Under the pieces are notes generated by a model. That model saw nothing but the letters and a program-made list of their open reading frames with translations, was not told where the DNA came from and did not search any database. Shown here piece by piece: positions 53,219 through 62,362 of a stretch of 64,000 bases of DNA. Location of the stretch: assembly GCA_017409825.1 (NCBI GenBank), contig JAFQRZ010000012.1, positions 62,001 to 126,000 of the forward strand, given 5' to 3'. Numbering within the stretch: the stretch's first letter is position 1; every line of letters begins with the position of its first letter. The translations under genes were made by a program, and so were the position numbers. This DNA comes from Agathobacter sp. (lineage in GTDB: Bacteria > Bacillota > Clostridia > Lachnospirales > Lachnospiraceae).

Positions 53219-53368
53219 CTAAAACTGGTTACCAGATTTTAAGTCACGAATCATCTCTGTAATAATATCCGTAACATCCGTCAAATCACGATTATAAATA
53301 GTAGCTTCCGCTTCTTCTACTTCCAAAGAAGGCTGGAAGTTCTTCAATTCTTCTTCAAAATTAATCAT
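53219..53368 (-). CDS. Small acidic protein, 49 aa
   Basis: MINFEEELKNFQPSLEVEEA, then EATIYNRDLTDVTDIITEMI and RDLKSGNQF. Acidic, probably two helices, no membrane segment. ATG 53368 has GAGG about nine bases upstream. It lies 22 bases after DUF342 and 14 before the TPR gene, in the same orientation. The spacing and ribosome site indicate a real third gene in the operon, too short for the usual gene cut-off. Function unknown; perhaps an adaptor for the two larger proteins. Confidence 0.7.
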   Translation of the reverse strand: MINFEEELKNFQPSLEVEEAEATIYNRDLTDVTDIITEMIRDLKSGNQF

Positions 53369-53390
53369 GTATCAAATCCTCACTAAAATA

Positions 53391-54791
53391 CTACACAAGT
53401 TCATCCTTCATCGAGAACATCACAACTCGACCATCTCTCTCAAAAAAAGATACCGATGTCTGTTGCTCTTTTACCTGATGAAGCGCATCATTAATGCCAA
53501 TTATAACACCTGTATATACATCCTGAATGACATTGATGGATGCTCCATGTGCACTTTCTACTACCGCATTCATTTCATTGAGCTGCTGCGTATGAGACGC
53601 CAATTCTGCCTGCTTTACAATCTTCGTACGAAGTAAAGAAGCTCTTCTTGGATCGTTTGGCGGAATATCTGCACCTGCCTTTACGGCATCGTCTAACTGC
53701 TTAATACCGATTCCGATTTTTTCAATCATATCCTGTGCCTCGATAATACAGTTTTCATGGTAGGTAATCTGCTTCTTTACTTCCATGTTCACACCAACAT
53801 AAATCTCGGTTTTTACACCATATTCATTTCCAAAGTTAAATGCTTCTACACCTGTTGCTGCATGAACCACACCACCTACGATACTCGCATGTTTGCCTTT
53901 TAAGAACACTTTATCGTAAGCAGTGATATTGCAGTTAATCAAAGAATCTGTCGTAACAGAACCATGTGCTTTCACTTTCGTGTACTCCAAAAACTTCGCA
54001 ATCAGATTGCCCTTTGTAATGACAGTACCTCTGCCTGCACCTAGCATACCACCACGGATGATAATATCCTTGTTTGCATCCAGCAAAGCGCCTTCTACCG
54101 TACCATCAATCGTAATCGAACCAGTCGCACGAATTACAGCGCCAGTCGGAACATTTCCATGGATGATAACATCTCCACGGAAATCAATATTTCCAGTTTT
54201 TAAACCTACGTCTCCATGCACCTCGTGCACATCTGAAATCAAGATACGATTGTTTTTCATCTCGATTTTACCATTCATGGTTGAGGTATAGGTCTTATTG
54301 TCGGCAGAACGTTCAAACCCTTTCCCTGTCAGCGGTGGAAGTGGTCTTCCACGTTTTGCAACCAAGAGTTTTCCTTTCACAGTCATACCATTGGAACCAT
54401 CAACTGGATCATGATAGGTAGCAATGACCTGGCCTTCTTCTACCAGTTCTACGGTATGAATACTCCAATAATCTACCGTTCCATCCTCACGACGGCTAGG
54501 CACTTTGTTAAAATTGTAGTCAAAATTAAAATCAAAGTATGCATCAACGCCATTTACGGCGTCGATGCCCTTTGCGATCAAACATTCACGATCAAAATAT
54601 CGTTCTTCAACCATGGCAGAGATTTTGGTCTCGTTAAGCCCAATCTTAACACCTGCAGCACGTACTTTGTCCATGATATCACTAAACTCATACTCTTCGT
54701 CCGGTGTCAAAGGAGCAGGAAGCAGCAAATAGGCTTCCATCTCATCATATGAAATTCTAATCTTTGGTTCCCTTTTTAATACGACTTCCAT
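53391..54791 (-). CDS. DUF342/FapA family protein
   Basis: 466 residues. The DUF342 (FapA, flagellar assembly protein A) fold: N-terminal part with LLLPAPLTPDEEYEF and FDFNFDYNF, then a long right-handed beta helix (PVDGSNGMTVKGKLL, GDVGLKTGNIDFRGDVIIHGNVPTGAVIRATGSITIDGTVEGALLDA) and a helical C-terminal part. Such proteins bind or regulate cell-surface polymers and occur in non-motile clostridia as well; a flagellar role is not supported here. ATG 54791 with GGAGAGAG upstream. First of three genes. Confidence 0.88.
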   Translation of the reverse strand: MEVVLKREPKIRISYDEMEAYLLLPAPLTPDEEYEFSDIMDKVRAAGVKIGLNETKISAMVEERYFDRECLIAKGIDAVNGVDAYFDFNFDYNFNKVPSRREDGTVDYWSIHTVELVEEGQVIATYHDPVDGSNGMTVKGKLLVAKRGRPLPPLTGKGFERSADNKTYTSTMNGKIEMKNNRILISDVHEVHGDVGLKTGNIDFRGDVIIHGNVPTGAVIRATGSITIDGTVEGALLDANKDIIIRGGMLGAGRGTVITKGNLIAKFLEYTKVKAHGSVTTDSLINCNITAYDKVFLKGKHASIVGGVVHAATGVEAFNFGNEYGVKTEIYVGVNMEVKKQITYHENCIIEAQDMIEKIGIGIKQLDDAVKAGADIPPNDPRRASLLRTKIVKQAELASHTQQLNEMNAVVESAHGASINVIQDVYTGVIIGINDALHQVKEQQTSVSFFERDGRVVMFSMKDELV

Positions 54792-54839
54792 TCTCTCTCC
54801 ATAATTATGCTATATATAGTAAAATTATAGCATTATAAA

Positions 54840-57485
54840 CTACATCTGTGCAAGACGTTCTTCTACTTGTGCCATCATTTGTTCGTATTTTGCGAGTTTG
54901 TCTTTTTCTTCCTGAACCTTTTCTGGTTTTGCATTGTTCAAGAAGCGTTCGTTCGAAAGCATACCCTTAGAACGTGCAAGCTCTTTTTCTAATTTTTCTT
55001 TCTCTTTCATGAGACGTTCTTTTTCTTTTTCGAAATCAACCAAGTCTTCCAATGGAAGGTAAACAACCGCGCCTGGAATCACAACAGATACTGCATTATC
55101 TGAGATACCAGCCTTGTCCGCCTGTACCGCAATCTCATTGGTGAATGCAAGATTTATATATACTTCTTTATTCGCATCAAAGGTTGCTCTTAATGCTTCA
55201 TCTTCTGATACAATATAAATCTTAGCCTTTCTTGAAGGTGGAACATCCATTTCTGTACGAACATTACGAACACCCTTTACAAGGTCTTTGCAGTGTTCAA
55301 TCGCAGCTTCTTCTGTTGGGAAGTTCCATGCATCCTTATATTCTGGCCAATTTGCCAACATAATCGTTTCTTCTTCTGGATGAAGGGTACAGAAGATTTC
55401 TTCTGTAATAAATGGCATGTATGGATGAAGCAATCTTAATGATTCTGTAAGTACTGTCTTAAGAGTCCAAAGAGCTGCATTCGCAGATGCCATATCCTCT
55501 TCCTTCTTGTAGGTACGAACTTTCGCAATTTCAATATACCAGTCACAGAATTCATCCCAGATGAAATCATAAACCTTCTGTACTGCGATACCAAGTTCAA
55601 ACTTATCCATATTTTCGGTAACATCTTTTGCCAAGGTATTTACTTTAGAAAGAATCCACTTATCTGCTACATGAAGTTCGCTAAGCGCAGGTTCTGTGAT
55701 TTCCATACCTTCTAAGTTCATCATAATGAAACGTGATGCATTCCATACCTTGTTTGCAAAGTTACGAGAAGCTTCTACTCTTTCCCAATAGAAACGCATA
55801 TCGTTACCAGGCGCATTACCTGTGATAAGTGTCAAACGAAGTGCATCTGCACCATACTTATCAATAACTTCAAGTGGGTCAATACCGTTACCAAGCGATT
55901 TACTCATCTTACGTCCCTGTGAATCACGAACCAAACCGTGGAATAATACGGTATGGAATGGAGCCTTTCCCATCTGTTCGTAGCCAGAGAATATCATACG
56001 AATTACCCAGAAGAAAATAATGTCGTAACCCGTCACTAATACATCATTTGGGTAGAAATAATCCAAATCTTCTGTCTTTTCTGGCCAGCCTAAGGTAGAG
56101 AATGGCCAAAGTGCAGATGAGAACCATGTGTCCAATGTATCTGGGTCCTGGTCCATGCCTGCATGTCCACATTTTGGACAAGTGCCTGGATTTTCATGTG
56201 CTACTACCATTTCACCACATTCTGGACAATAGTAAGCTGGGATTCTGTGTCCCCACCAGAGCTGACGAGAAATACACCAGTCACGAATATTGTCTGTCCA
56301 GTTGAAGTAGGTCTTATCCATACGTTTTGGAAGGAGCTCGATTTCTCCATTCTTAACACCTTCAACAGCTGGTTTAATCATTTCATCCATCTTAACGAAC
56401 CACTGCTGTTTAATCATTGGTTCTACCGTTGTACCACATCTATCATGTGTACCTACGTTATGTGAATGAGGAACTACTTTTACAAGAAGTCCCATTTCTT
56501 CTAAATCTGCAACAAGTGCCTTACGGCATTCGTATCTATCCATACCTGCATATTTACCAGCAAGTGAATTCATCACAGCATCGTCACCGATAACTACGAT
56601 TTCTTCTAAGCCATGACGTTTTCCAACTTCAAAGTCGTTAGGGTCATGTGCTGGTGTAATCTTAACACAGCCTGTACCGAATTCTTTGTCTACATAAGAA
56701 TCAGCGATAACCGGAATCTCGCGTCCTGTTGTAGGAAGGATAAGGTTCTTGCCGATAATATCCTGATATCTTTCGTCATCTGGATTTACTGCAACTGCTG
56801 TATCACCGAATAATGTTTCAGGACGTGTGGTAGCGATTTCTACGAAACGACCTTCTTCACCAACTACTGGATAGTTGATATGCCAGAAAAAGCCATCCTG
56901 TTCTTCGTGTTCTACTTCTGCGTCTGAAATCGATGTTTTACAAACTGGACACCAGTTTACGATACGAGACCCCTTGTAAATCCATCCTTTTTCATACAAT
57001 TTGATAAATACATCCTGAACAGCATGAGAACAGCCTTCATCCATAGTGAAACGTTCTCTTTCCCAGTCTGCAGATGAACCTAATTTCTTAAGCTGTTTGA
57101 TGATACGTCCGCCGTATTCTTCTTTCCAGTCCCAACATTTTTCCAGGAAGCCTTCACGTCCTAAATCAGCCTTGTCGATACCCTGTTCCTTTAAGCTTTC
57201 GATAACCTTAACTTCTGTTGCGATAGAAGCATGGTCTGTACCTGGCTGCCAAAGTGCATTGTAGCCCTGCATTCTCTTATAACGGATAAGAATATCCTGC
57301 ATCGTATTGTCAAGTGCATGTCCCATGTGAAGCTGACCAGTAATGTTTGGTGGTGGCATCACAATCGTAAATGGCTTTCTGCTACGGTCTACTTCTGCAT
57401 GGAAATATCCATTGTCTTCCCATTTCTGATACAATCTGTCTTCAATGTCTTTTGGATCATAAGTTTTGTTCAATTCTTTACTCAT
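54840..57485 (-). CDS. valS: Valyl-tRNA synthetase
   Basis: 881 residues, class I aminoacyl-tRNA synthetase. HIGH-type motif PPPNITGQLHMGHAL, the editing (CP1) domain (CWGDTAVAVNPDDERY-like TLFGDTAVAVNP), KMSKS as GRKMSKSLGNGIDPLE, the anticodon domain, and the C-terminal coiled-coil arm typical of ValS. Start at ATG 57485 with AAGGAAAAGG upstream; the longer frame would enter the T-box leader. Controlled by the T-box at 57528-57821. Confidence 0.97.
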   Translation of the reverse strand: MSKELNKTYDPKDIEDRLYQKWEDNGYFHAEVDRSRKPFTIVMPPPNITGQLHMGHALDNTMQDILIRYKRMQGYNALWQPGTDHASIATEVKVIESLKEQGIDKADLGREGFLEKCWDWKEEYGGRIIKQLKKLGSSADWERERFTMDEGCSHAVQDVFIKLYEKGWIYKGSRIVNWCPVCKTSISDAEVEHEEQDGFFWHINYPVVGEEGRFVEIATTRPETLFGDTAVAVNPDDERYQDIIGKNLILPTTGREIPVIADSYVDKEFGTGCVKITPAHDPNDFEVGKRHGLEEIVVIGDDAVMNSLAGKYAGMDRYECRKALVADLEEMGLLVKVVPHSHNVGTHDRCGTTVEPMIKQQWFVKMDEMIKPAVEGVKNGEIELLPKRMDKTYFNWTDNIRDWCISRQLWWGHRIPAYYCPECGEMVVAHENPGTCPKCGHAGMDQDPDTLDTWFSSALWPFSTLGWPEKTEDLDYFYPNDVLVTGYDIIFFWVIRMIFSGYEQMGKAPFHTVLFHGLVRDSQGRKMSKSLGNGIDPLEVIDKYGADALRLTLITGNAPGNDMRFYWERVEASRNFANKVWNASRFIMMNLEGMEITEPALSELHVADKWILSKVNTLAKDVTENMDKFELGIAVQKVYDFIWDEFCDWYIEIAKVRTYKKEEDMASANAALWTLKTVLTESLRLLHPYMPFITEEIFCTLHPEEETIMLANWPEYKDAWNFPTEEAAIEHCKDLVKGVRNVRTEMDVPPSRKAKIYIVSEDEALRATFDANKEVYINLAFTNEIAVQADKAGISDNAVSVVIPGAVVYLPLEDLVDFEKEKERLMKEKEKLEKELARSKGMLSNERFLNNAKPEKVQEEKDKLAKYEQMMAQVEERLAQM

Positions 57486-57527
57486 TTTCCTTTTCCTTTC
57501 TATTTTTAAATAATAGTGTTCTATACA

Positions 57528-57821
57528 TAAAAACGCCCCTTGTGTCATAAGACGCAAAGGGCGTGAATATACGCGGTACCACCTTTTTCATGTCGGCACA
57601 CTTCTAGAATGTGCGAACACCTCATGTCCGTTAACGGGGACGAAGCGGAGGAACTTACTTTGTATCAAGACGTAATCTGCCTCTCACATGTTCAGTCACT
57701 CGGTTCAAAAGCTACCTTCCATAAGTCGCACTTCAAAACACCTTTCAGCCGATGGGCGTTTCTCTCTGGGAAGTCTCGTTATGTACTCCTCTTTCTCATT
57801 ACCTTTATCTATTTATCACTT
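57528..57821 (-). promoter_or_regulatory. T-box riboswitch (tRNA-responsive leader) of valS
   Basis: The conserved T-box AGGTGGTACCGCG lies on the minus strand at about 57572-57585, followed by the terminator ACGCCCTTTGCGTC (57551-57564)/GACACAAGGGGCGT (57533-57546) and TTTTTATG. Upstream, stem I marks are visible (CCAGAGAG, GGCTGAAAGG). A GTA triplet (near 57713-57715) is a candidate valine specifier; this was not checked in a full fold. Uncharged tRNA-Val should release the terminator. The stretch 57486-57850 is explained by this leader and its promoter. Confidence 0.9.
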
Positions 57822-57827
57822 CATAAG

Positions 57828-57856
57828 ATAATACTTGCAAAATAGGTATTTGTCAA
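57828..57856 (-). promoter_or_regulatory. valS promoter
   Basis: Minus strand TTGACA (57851-57856), 17 bases, TATTAT (57828-57833), immediately upstream of the T-box stem I region. Confidence 0.78.
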
Positions 57857-57866
57857 GTAAAACTAA

Positions 57867-58004
57867 CTATTCTTCTTCTCCATCTTCATCATCTACAACT
57901 GCTGCTACGGTAGATGAAATCGTAGATGCAACGGTAATCACTACAATAATACAAATTAAAACGATAAAACTTAAAAATGCAAATAAGAATCCTTCAGGTG
58001 TCAT
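57867..58004 (-). CDS. Small membrane protein, 45 aa
   Basis: MTPEGFLFAFLSFIVLICII, then VVITVASTISSTVAAVVDDE and DGEEE: one hydrophobic helix (about 6-27) and an acidic tail. ATG 58004 follows AGGAGATAG closely. It sits 10 bases upstream of the valS promoter, so it is transcribed separately. A palindrome lies just ahead of it (58026-58064). Not recognised; a small regulatory or stress-related membrane protein is possible. Confidence 0.6.
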   Translation of the reverse strand: MTPEGFLFAFLSFIVLICIIVVITVASTISSTVAAVVDDEDGEEE

Positions 58005-58025
58005 AATACTATCTCCTATTTCCCC

Positions 58026-58064
58026 AACTAATAGTATTCACTAACGTGAACTACACTATTAGTT
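58026..58064 (-). promoter_or_regulatory. Nested palindrome ahead of the 45-aa gene
   Basis: Perfect 10-bp arms AACTAATAGT (58026-58035) and ACTATTAGTT (58055-58064) enclose a second inverted repeat TTCAC-TAAC-GTGAA (58037-58050). It lies 22 bases before the start codon on the leader/promoter side. It could be an operator, or a leader hairpin controlling the ribosome site. Confidence 0.55.
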
Positions 58065-58297
58065 AGTTTAGCACATTTCATTGGCTTTCGCAAGAATTCC
58101 ATTGGGATTCATTTAAATTTAATAAATGCGGTTTTTTATGGATACTCTTTTCCTTGTTAGTTGACATGGCCACAGAAGAATTCACCCAATTTCTTCAAGA
58201 CGGTATTGATGATTTAGAAAAGACAAATTTTTTAGGCTTTGATGACCTTCAAAAATTTCTATATTTTTTATAGCATTCTAATCCCTCTGCATCACTA

Positions 58298-58325
58298 TCA
58301 TACATTCTCCTTTTACGCATATACT
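58298..58325 (+). promoter_or_regulatory. Possible sigma-E promoter of the PdaB-like gene
   Basis: TCATACA (58298-58304), 13 bases, CATATACT (58318-58325), close to the sigma-E consensus KCATATT-N13-15-CATAYAMT. Starts about 20 bases before ATG 58353. In Bacillus subtilis pdaB is sigma-E dependent (known). The remaining part of 58065-58297 holds no recognised element. Confidence 0.5.
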
Positions 58326-58352
58326 TAAACAAAATACCTCATAGGTAAAAGT

Positions 58353-59150
58353 ATGCGTGAAAAACTCAAAAAAATCTGGAACCTCACCAAAGACTCCAAA
58401 AAAGAAACCAAGGTCGGCATTCAGGCAGTGGCTCTTTTCTTATGCATTCTAATGGCAGTCCATCTTGGCGACACCGCTATTGCAGTAAACAGTACATACG
58501 GTGACCGAGAACTTCCTATTTATTCCGTAAAAACTGATGAAAAGAAAATCTCCATCAGCTTTGACGCCGCATGGGGAGCAGAAGACTTTCCAAAAATCAT
58601 GGAAATACTGGATAAGCATAATGTGAAGACTACCTTCTTTATGACGGGAGAATGGGTGAAAAACTACCCGGAGTGCGTTAAAACTTTGGTAAAAAAGGGG
58701 CATGATTTGGGCAATCATAGTTCCACGCACCCTGACATGACCACACTTTCCAAAGAAAAGCAACGTGAACAGATTTTAAACGTACATAACGCAGTAAAAG
58801 AATTAACTGGTTATGAAATGGAACTTTTCCGCCCTCCGTATGGGGCTTATGACAACGAGGTTATTCGGACGTGTTATGAAAATGGATACTTCCCAATTCA
58901 GTGGGATGTTGACTCTCTCGACTGGAAGGATCTTTCTGCTTCCGAAATCATAAATAAAGTCTGCAATCACAAGTCCTTAGATAATGGCTCCATCATCCTT
59001 TGTCACAACGGCGCCAAGCACACTGCAGAAGCACTCGACGAGCTACTCACCAATCTGAAAAAGCAAGGCTATGAAATTGTACCAATTTCAGAACTAATCA
59101 TTCGGGAAAACTTCCACATGGATGTCACCGGCCAGCAGATTCCAGATTAA
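58353..59150 (+). CDS. PdaB-like polysaccharide deacetylase (sporulation)
   Basis: 265 residues. One N-terminal membrane/signal helix (about 22-43), then a NodB deacetylase domain: motif 1 ISISFDAAWGAEDFPKI (one catalytic aspartate replaced relative to TFDDG, as in PdaB), motif 2 LGNHSSTHPDM with the metal histidines, motif 3 FRPPYGAYDNEV, motif 4 QWDVDSLDW, motif 5 IILCHNGAKHTAEAL. PdaB-type enzymes act on peptidoglycan in spore cortex maintenance. ATG 58353 lies eight bases after ATAGGT. It has no neighbour in the same transcript and ends at a long palindrome. Confidence 0.88.
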   Translation: MREKLKKIWNLTKDSKKETKVGIQAVALFLCILMAVHLGDTAIAVNSTYGDRELPIYSVKTDEKKISISFDAAWGAEDFPKIMEILDKHNVKTTFFMTGEWVKNYPECVKTLVKKGHDLGNHSSTHPDMTTLSKEKQREQILNVHNAVKELTGYEMELFRPPYGAYDNEVIRTCYENGYFPIQWDVDSLDWKDLSASEIINKVCNHKSLDNGSIILCHNGAKHTAEALDELLTNLKKQGYEIVPISELIIRENFHMDVTGQQIPD

Positions 59151-59166
59151 ATTACGTACGTGTCTA

Positions 59167-59318
59167 GATTTTATTTCAAAAGTAAATCTCTTCCAAAAAG
59201 TAAGAACTCCCCCTTGATATATTCATTTTGAAGCCTTACGTAAGTACAGCAAAAAATGAATATATCAAGGGGGAGTTCATAGTCTTTAGAACACCTAATT
59301 TACTTTTGAAATAAAATC
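59167..59318. repeat. 152-bp nested long palindrome between convergent genes
   Basis: Inner arms of 26 bp, 59204-59229 and 59253-59278 (starting GAACTCCCCC), around a 23-base loop that itself contains CTTACGTAAG. Outer arms of 21 bp, 59167-59187 and 59298-59318, are also perfect inverted copies; the right one is the coding end of mtnN (last seven codons). So the terminus of mtnN is duplicated in inverted form beside the deacetylase gene. It probably works as a terminator for both genes. Confidence 0.8.
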
Positions 59319-59981
59319 CAATACAATTTCAATTGATACAATAGCTGCCCGTTCTGCGAAGGTCTGGTAATCCATTGCACCACCATCTCCGTCTGAAATA
59401 GAACGAAGCACAGCGAATGGCACATTATTTACGGTACATACGTGACCGATGCTGCCGCCTTCCATTTCTGCTGCGATTGCACGGAAATCATTTTTCACCT
59501 GTGCTTTTTTCGCAGGGTCGTGCATGAACAAGTCACCTGTTGCAATTGGTCCTACGACATAATTGATGCCTTTTTCCTGCAAACATTCCCCGAGAAGCTT
59601 TACCATCTTCGCATCTGCTGGGAAATAAATCTGGTTGAGACCAGAAATCAGTCCAACTGGATCCCCCAATGCCGAAGTATCCATATCATGCTGGAACACA
59701 TCACTGGCGAGTGCTACATCCAACACATTCAAGTCCTTGGTAAGTGTGCCAGCTACTCCGATGTTAATAATCATATCCGGAGCAAATTTTAAAATCATAG
59801 CCTCTGCACAAATTGCTGCAAACACCTTTCCTACGCCACATACCGCAGCAACTACTTCTACATCTCCAATATTTCCACATACAAAATGGATGCCGCTAAC
59901 GGTTTCTGTAGTTTGATTTTCCAGTGCTTCCTTTAGATTATCTACTTCCATCTGCATCGCACCGATAATACCGATTTTCAC
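59295..59981 (-). CDS. mtnN: 5'-methylthioadenosine/S-adenosylhomocysteine nucleosidase
   Basis: 228 residues. Nucleoside phosphorylase fold: KIGIIGAMQMEVDNLKEAL, GVGKVFAAICAEAMIL, INIGVAGTLTKDL, IAAEMEGGSIGHVCTVNNVPFAVLRSISD with the catalytic region. It cleaves S-adenosylhomocysteine to S-ribosylhomocysteine, the LuxS substrate. I chose GTG 59981 because AGGAGG lies eight bases upstream and VKIGIIGAM is the family start; no ATG is available. It lies 41 bases after luxS and shares its transcript. Confidence 0.95.
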   Translation of the reverse strand: MKIGIIGAMQMEVDNLKEALENQTTETVSGIHFVCGNIGDVEVVAAVCGVGKVFAAICAEAMILKFAPDMIINIGVAGTLTKDLNVLDVALASDVFQHDMDTSALGDPVGLISGLNQIYFPADAKMVKLLGECLQEKGINYVVGPIATGDLFMHDPAKKAQVKNDFRAIAAEMEGGSIGHVCTVNNVPFAVLRSISDGDGGAMDYQTFAERAAIVSIEIVLDFISKVN

Positions 59982-60022
59982 TGTTGTTTCCTCCTGTTTT
60001 TCACGTACAGGGCACCCGCCCT

Positions 60023-60481
60023 TTATTCTGGATAAGAGAACTGCATGTTCTCCCAATTATTCAAAACCTCAAGATACTTCGCTGCCTCTTCCTTTGCAAG
60101 TTCCAAATCAAGGTTCGCATAATTGCCACATTCAATGGCAGAAGCACCAAACACTGGCCCCTCGTAAGCTACAATATCTTCCAAAATCTCAATCGTAAGC
60201 TCAAACACTTCCACTGGAGCAAGGTCCTTTACCAAGAAGTAAAAGCCTGTCTGACATCCCATTGGTCCAAAGTAAATAACCTTATCCGAAACTGCGGAAT
60301 TGCGCGCATAAGTTGCAAACATGTGCTCTAAGGAATGCATCGTTGCATTGCTCATATAGTCTCCGTTATTTGGCTTTCTGGTACGCAAATCATACGTAAT
60401 CACATTGTCATCTTCACGCGAAATATAAAAACCTGGTTCTAAAATATTGTGATTAATCTGGAAACTCTTAATTCTTTCCAT
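60023..60481 (-). CDS. luxS: S-ribosylhomocysteine lyase LuxS
   Basis: 152 residues. Iron/zinc enzyme of the activated methyl cycle that releases homocysteine and DPD, the precursor of autoinducer-2. Motifs: HNILEPGFYI, the metal motif HSLEHMFATYARNS with two histidines, and the third ligand cysteine in IECGNYANLD. Length normal. ATG 60481 follows AGGAGG by seven bases. Between pepF (8 bases) and mtnN in one operon. Confidence 0.97.
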   Translation of the reverse strand: MERIKSFQINHNILEPGFYISREDDNVITYDLRTRKPNNGDYMSNATMHSLEHMFATYARNSAVSDKVIYFGPMGCQTGFYFLVKDLAPVEVFELTIEILEDIVAYEGPVFGASAIECGNYANLDLELAKEEAAKYLEVLNNWENMQFSYPE

Positions 60482-60489
60482 AATTCCTC

Positions 60490-62292
60490 CTAACACATTT
60501 TTTCAAACTTATCTAAGTATTCCTCGAATACATTCAATGCATCATCTACTGGCGCAGGAGTACTCATATCTACACCTGCTGCTTTTAAGAGGTCGATTGG
60601 ATCCTTTGAACCGCCACCACTTAAGAAGTTTTCGATGTAGCGGTCTACGGCTGGTTTACCTTCTTCTAAGATTTTCTTAGAAAATGCAATCGCAGCAGAA
60701 TAACCTGTCGCATACTGATATACATAGAAGGATGTGTAAAAATGTGGAATACGCATCCATTCATAATCGATTTCTTCATCTACTACCATATCTGGTCCGT
60801 AGTACAATACATTTAAGTCATGATAAATCTTGCACAATGCTTCCTGGCTCAAATTCTCACCTTCTGCCAGCTTCTTATGCACAATCATTTCAAATTCTGC
60901 AAACATAGTCTGACGGAATAAGGTTGTGCGGAACTCTTCCAGATAATGATTTACTAAATACTTACGCTCTACATCATTGGTGCAATTTTCCATCATGTGA
61001 TGCATAAGAAGCGCTTCATTACAGGTAGATGCTACTTCTGCAACGAAAATCAAATAACCAGCTTTGTTGATTGGCTGACACTTATTAGAATAATAGGTAT
61101 GCATTGCATGACCCATTTCATGAGCCAGTGTAAACATACTGCCCAAATTATCCTGATGATTCAAAAGCACATAAGGATGTGTGCCATAAGCACCCCATGA
61201 ATATGCACCAGAGCGTTTATTTTCGTTTTCGAAAACGTCAACCCAATCCTTATCCATACCATCCGAAGCTACTTTTACATAATCTTCGCCCATTGGAATC
61301 AATGCTTTCTTCACGATTTCTTTTGCTTCGTCATAAGGATATTTGGTGCCTGGGTCTTCTACGACTGGCACATAGATATCATACATATGAAGCTGGTCTA
61401 CACCCAAAAGTTTCTTGCGAATTGACATATATTTGTGCATAGCAGGAAGATGCTTGTGCACTGTTTCGATTAAGTTGTCATATACAGATTCTGGAATATT
61501 TCCATTATCTAAATGCATCGCACGTACACTTGGGTAATTACGTACTGTTGCAAAGAAATTTTCTTTCTTCAACTGTGCCTGGAAAATCGCAGAAACTGTA
61601 TTGCCACGTTTCTTATACTGCTTATACACACCACGGAATACATCCTTACGAAGTCTTCTATCCTTTTCCTGTAAAAGAGTCGTAAAGTTGCCATGTGTAA
61701 TCTGGATTGGATTTCCCTCTACATCTGTTACAGTTGGGAATTTGATATCCGCATTGTCAAACATCGAATAAATATTATATGGAGCTACTGCCATATTTCC
61801 AGCCTGTGCCAATACCGCTTCTACTTCTGCATTTCTGGTGTGTGCTTTACCGCGAAGGATTTCGCTAATATCTCTACGGTATCTTTCCAACTCAGGCTCA
61901 TCCTTGTAAAACTGTTCAATCACAGCTTCATCCATTGCCAAAATTTCAGGACTCATAAAGGAAACTGCACTAGACATCGCTACCGAAATCGTATCCGCTT
62001 TTGCAGAATATCCCTGATATTTGGAAACAGCAGTATCCTCATGATAGCGCTGATTTGCGTATACATATACACGTTCTCCATAATAATTGAGTTCGTCTAA
62101 TTTTTTCAAGAAAGCAAGTAAGGTTGCTGCGTTTTCACCCAAACGTCCCTTGTACTGCTCTATCTCTTTTGCAAGTTCTAAAACCTTTTGCGCTTCTTCT
62201 TCCCAGCGCTCATCGCTCTCAAACATATCCTGCATATTCCATTTGTACTGTGCAGGAATTTCATCACGTTTGCGAAGTTTGTCTTTTCCCAT
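60490..62292 (-). CDS. pepF: Oligoendopeptidase F
   Basis: 600 residues, M3 family zinc metallopeptidase. HEMGHAMH zinc motif in FTLAHEMGHAMHTYYSN, preceded by GAYSWGAYGTHPYVLLN, with the downstream FVAEVASTCNEALLM glutamate. It hydrolyses short peptides in the cytoplasm. ATG 62292 (MGKDKLRKRDEIPAQYKW) follows GGGGGAA by about nine bases; an upstream ATG (62307) overlaps that site. First gene of the pepF-luxS-mtnN transcript. Confidence 0.95.
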   Translation of the reverse strand: MGKDKLRKRDEIPAQYKWNMQDMFESDERWEEEAQKVLELAKEIEQYKGRLGENAATLLAFLKKLDELNYYGERVYVYANQRYHEDTAVSKYQGYSAKADTISVAMSSAVSFMSPEILAMDEAVIEQFYKDEPELERYRRDISEILRGKAHTRNAEVEAVLAQAGNMAVAPYNIYSMFDNADIKFPTVTDVEGNPIQITHGNFTTLLQEKDRRLRKDVFRGVYKQYKKRGNTVSAIFQAQLKKENFFATVRNYPSVRAMHLDNGNIPESVYDNLIETVHKHLPAMHKYMSIRKKLLGVDQLHMYDIYVPVVEDPGTKYPYDEAKEIVKKALIPMGEDYVKVASDGMDKDWVDVFENENKRSGAYSWGAYGTHPYVLLNHQDNLGSMFTLAHEMGHAMHTYYSNKCQPINKAGYLIFVAEVASTCNEALLMHHMMENCTNDVERKYLVNHYLEEFRTTLFRQTMFAEFEMIVHKKLAEGENLSQEALCKIYHDLNVLYYGPDMVVDEEIDYEWMRIPHFYTSFYVYQYATGYSAAIAFSKKILEEGKPAVDRYIENFLSGGGSKDPIDLLKAAGVDMSTPAPVDDALNVFEEYLDKFEKMC

Positions 62293-62362
62293 ATTGTATT
62301 CCCCCATTCTTTCAGATTTGTGACCATCGCTTATCCGTCACCATTTGAAGTTATTTTAACAC

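Noticed and set aside
53391-54791. Flagellar assembly assignment for the DUF342 gene
   Set aside because: No flagellar genes are present; the FapA name comes from another context, so no motility role was claimed.
57609-57845. Plus-strand open frame over the valS leader
   Set aside because: Lies opposite the T-box RNA; no ribosome site and no recognisable product.
58140-58273. Plus-strand frame ending ...EFTQFLQDGIDDLEK...LYFL (35 codons from the ATG, open for about 50)
   Set aside because: No ribosome site, low-complexity AT-rich surroundings and no family match; it could be a decayed gene end, but evidence is too weak to list.
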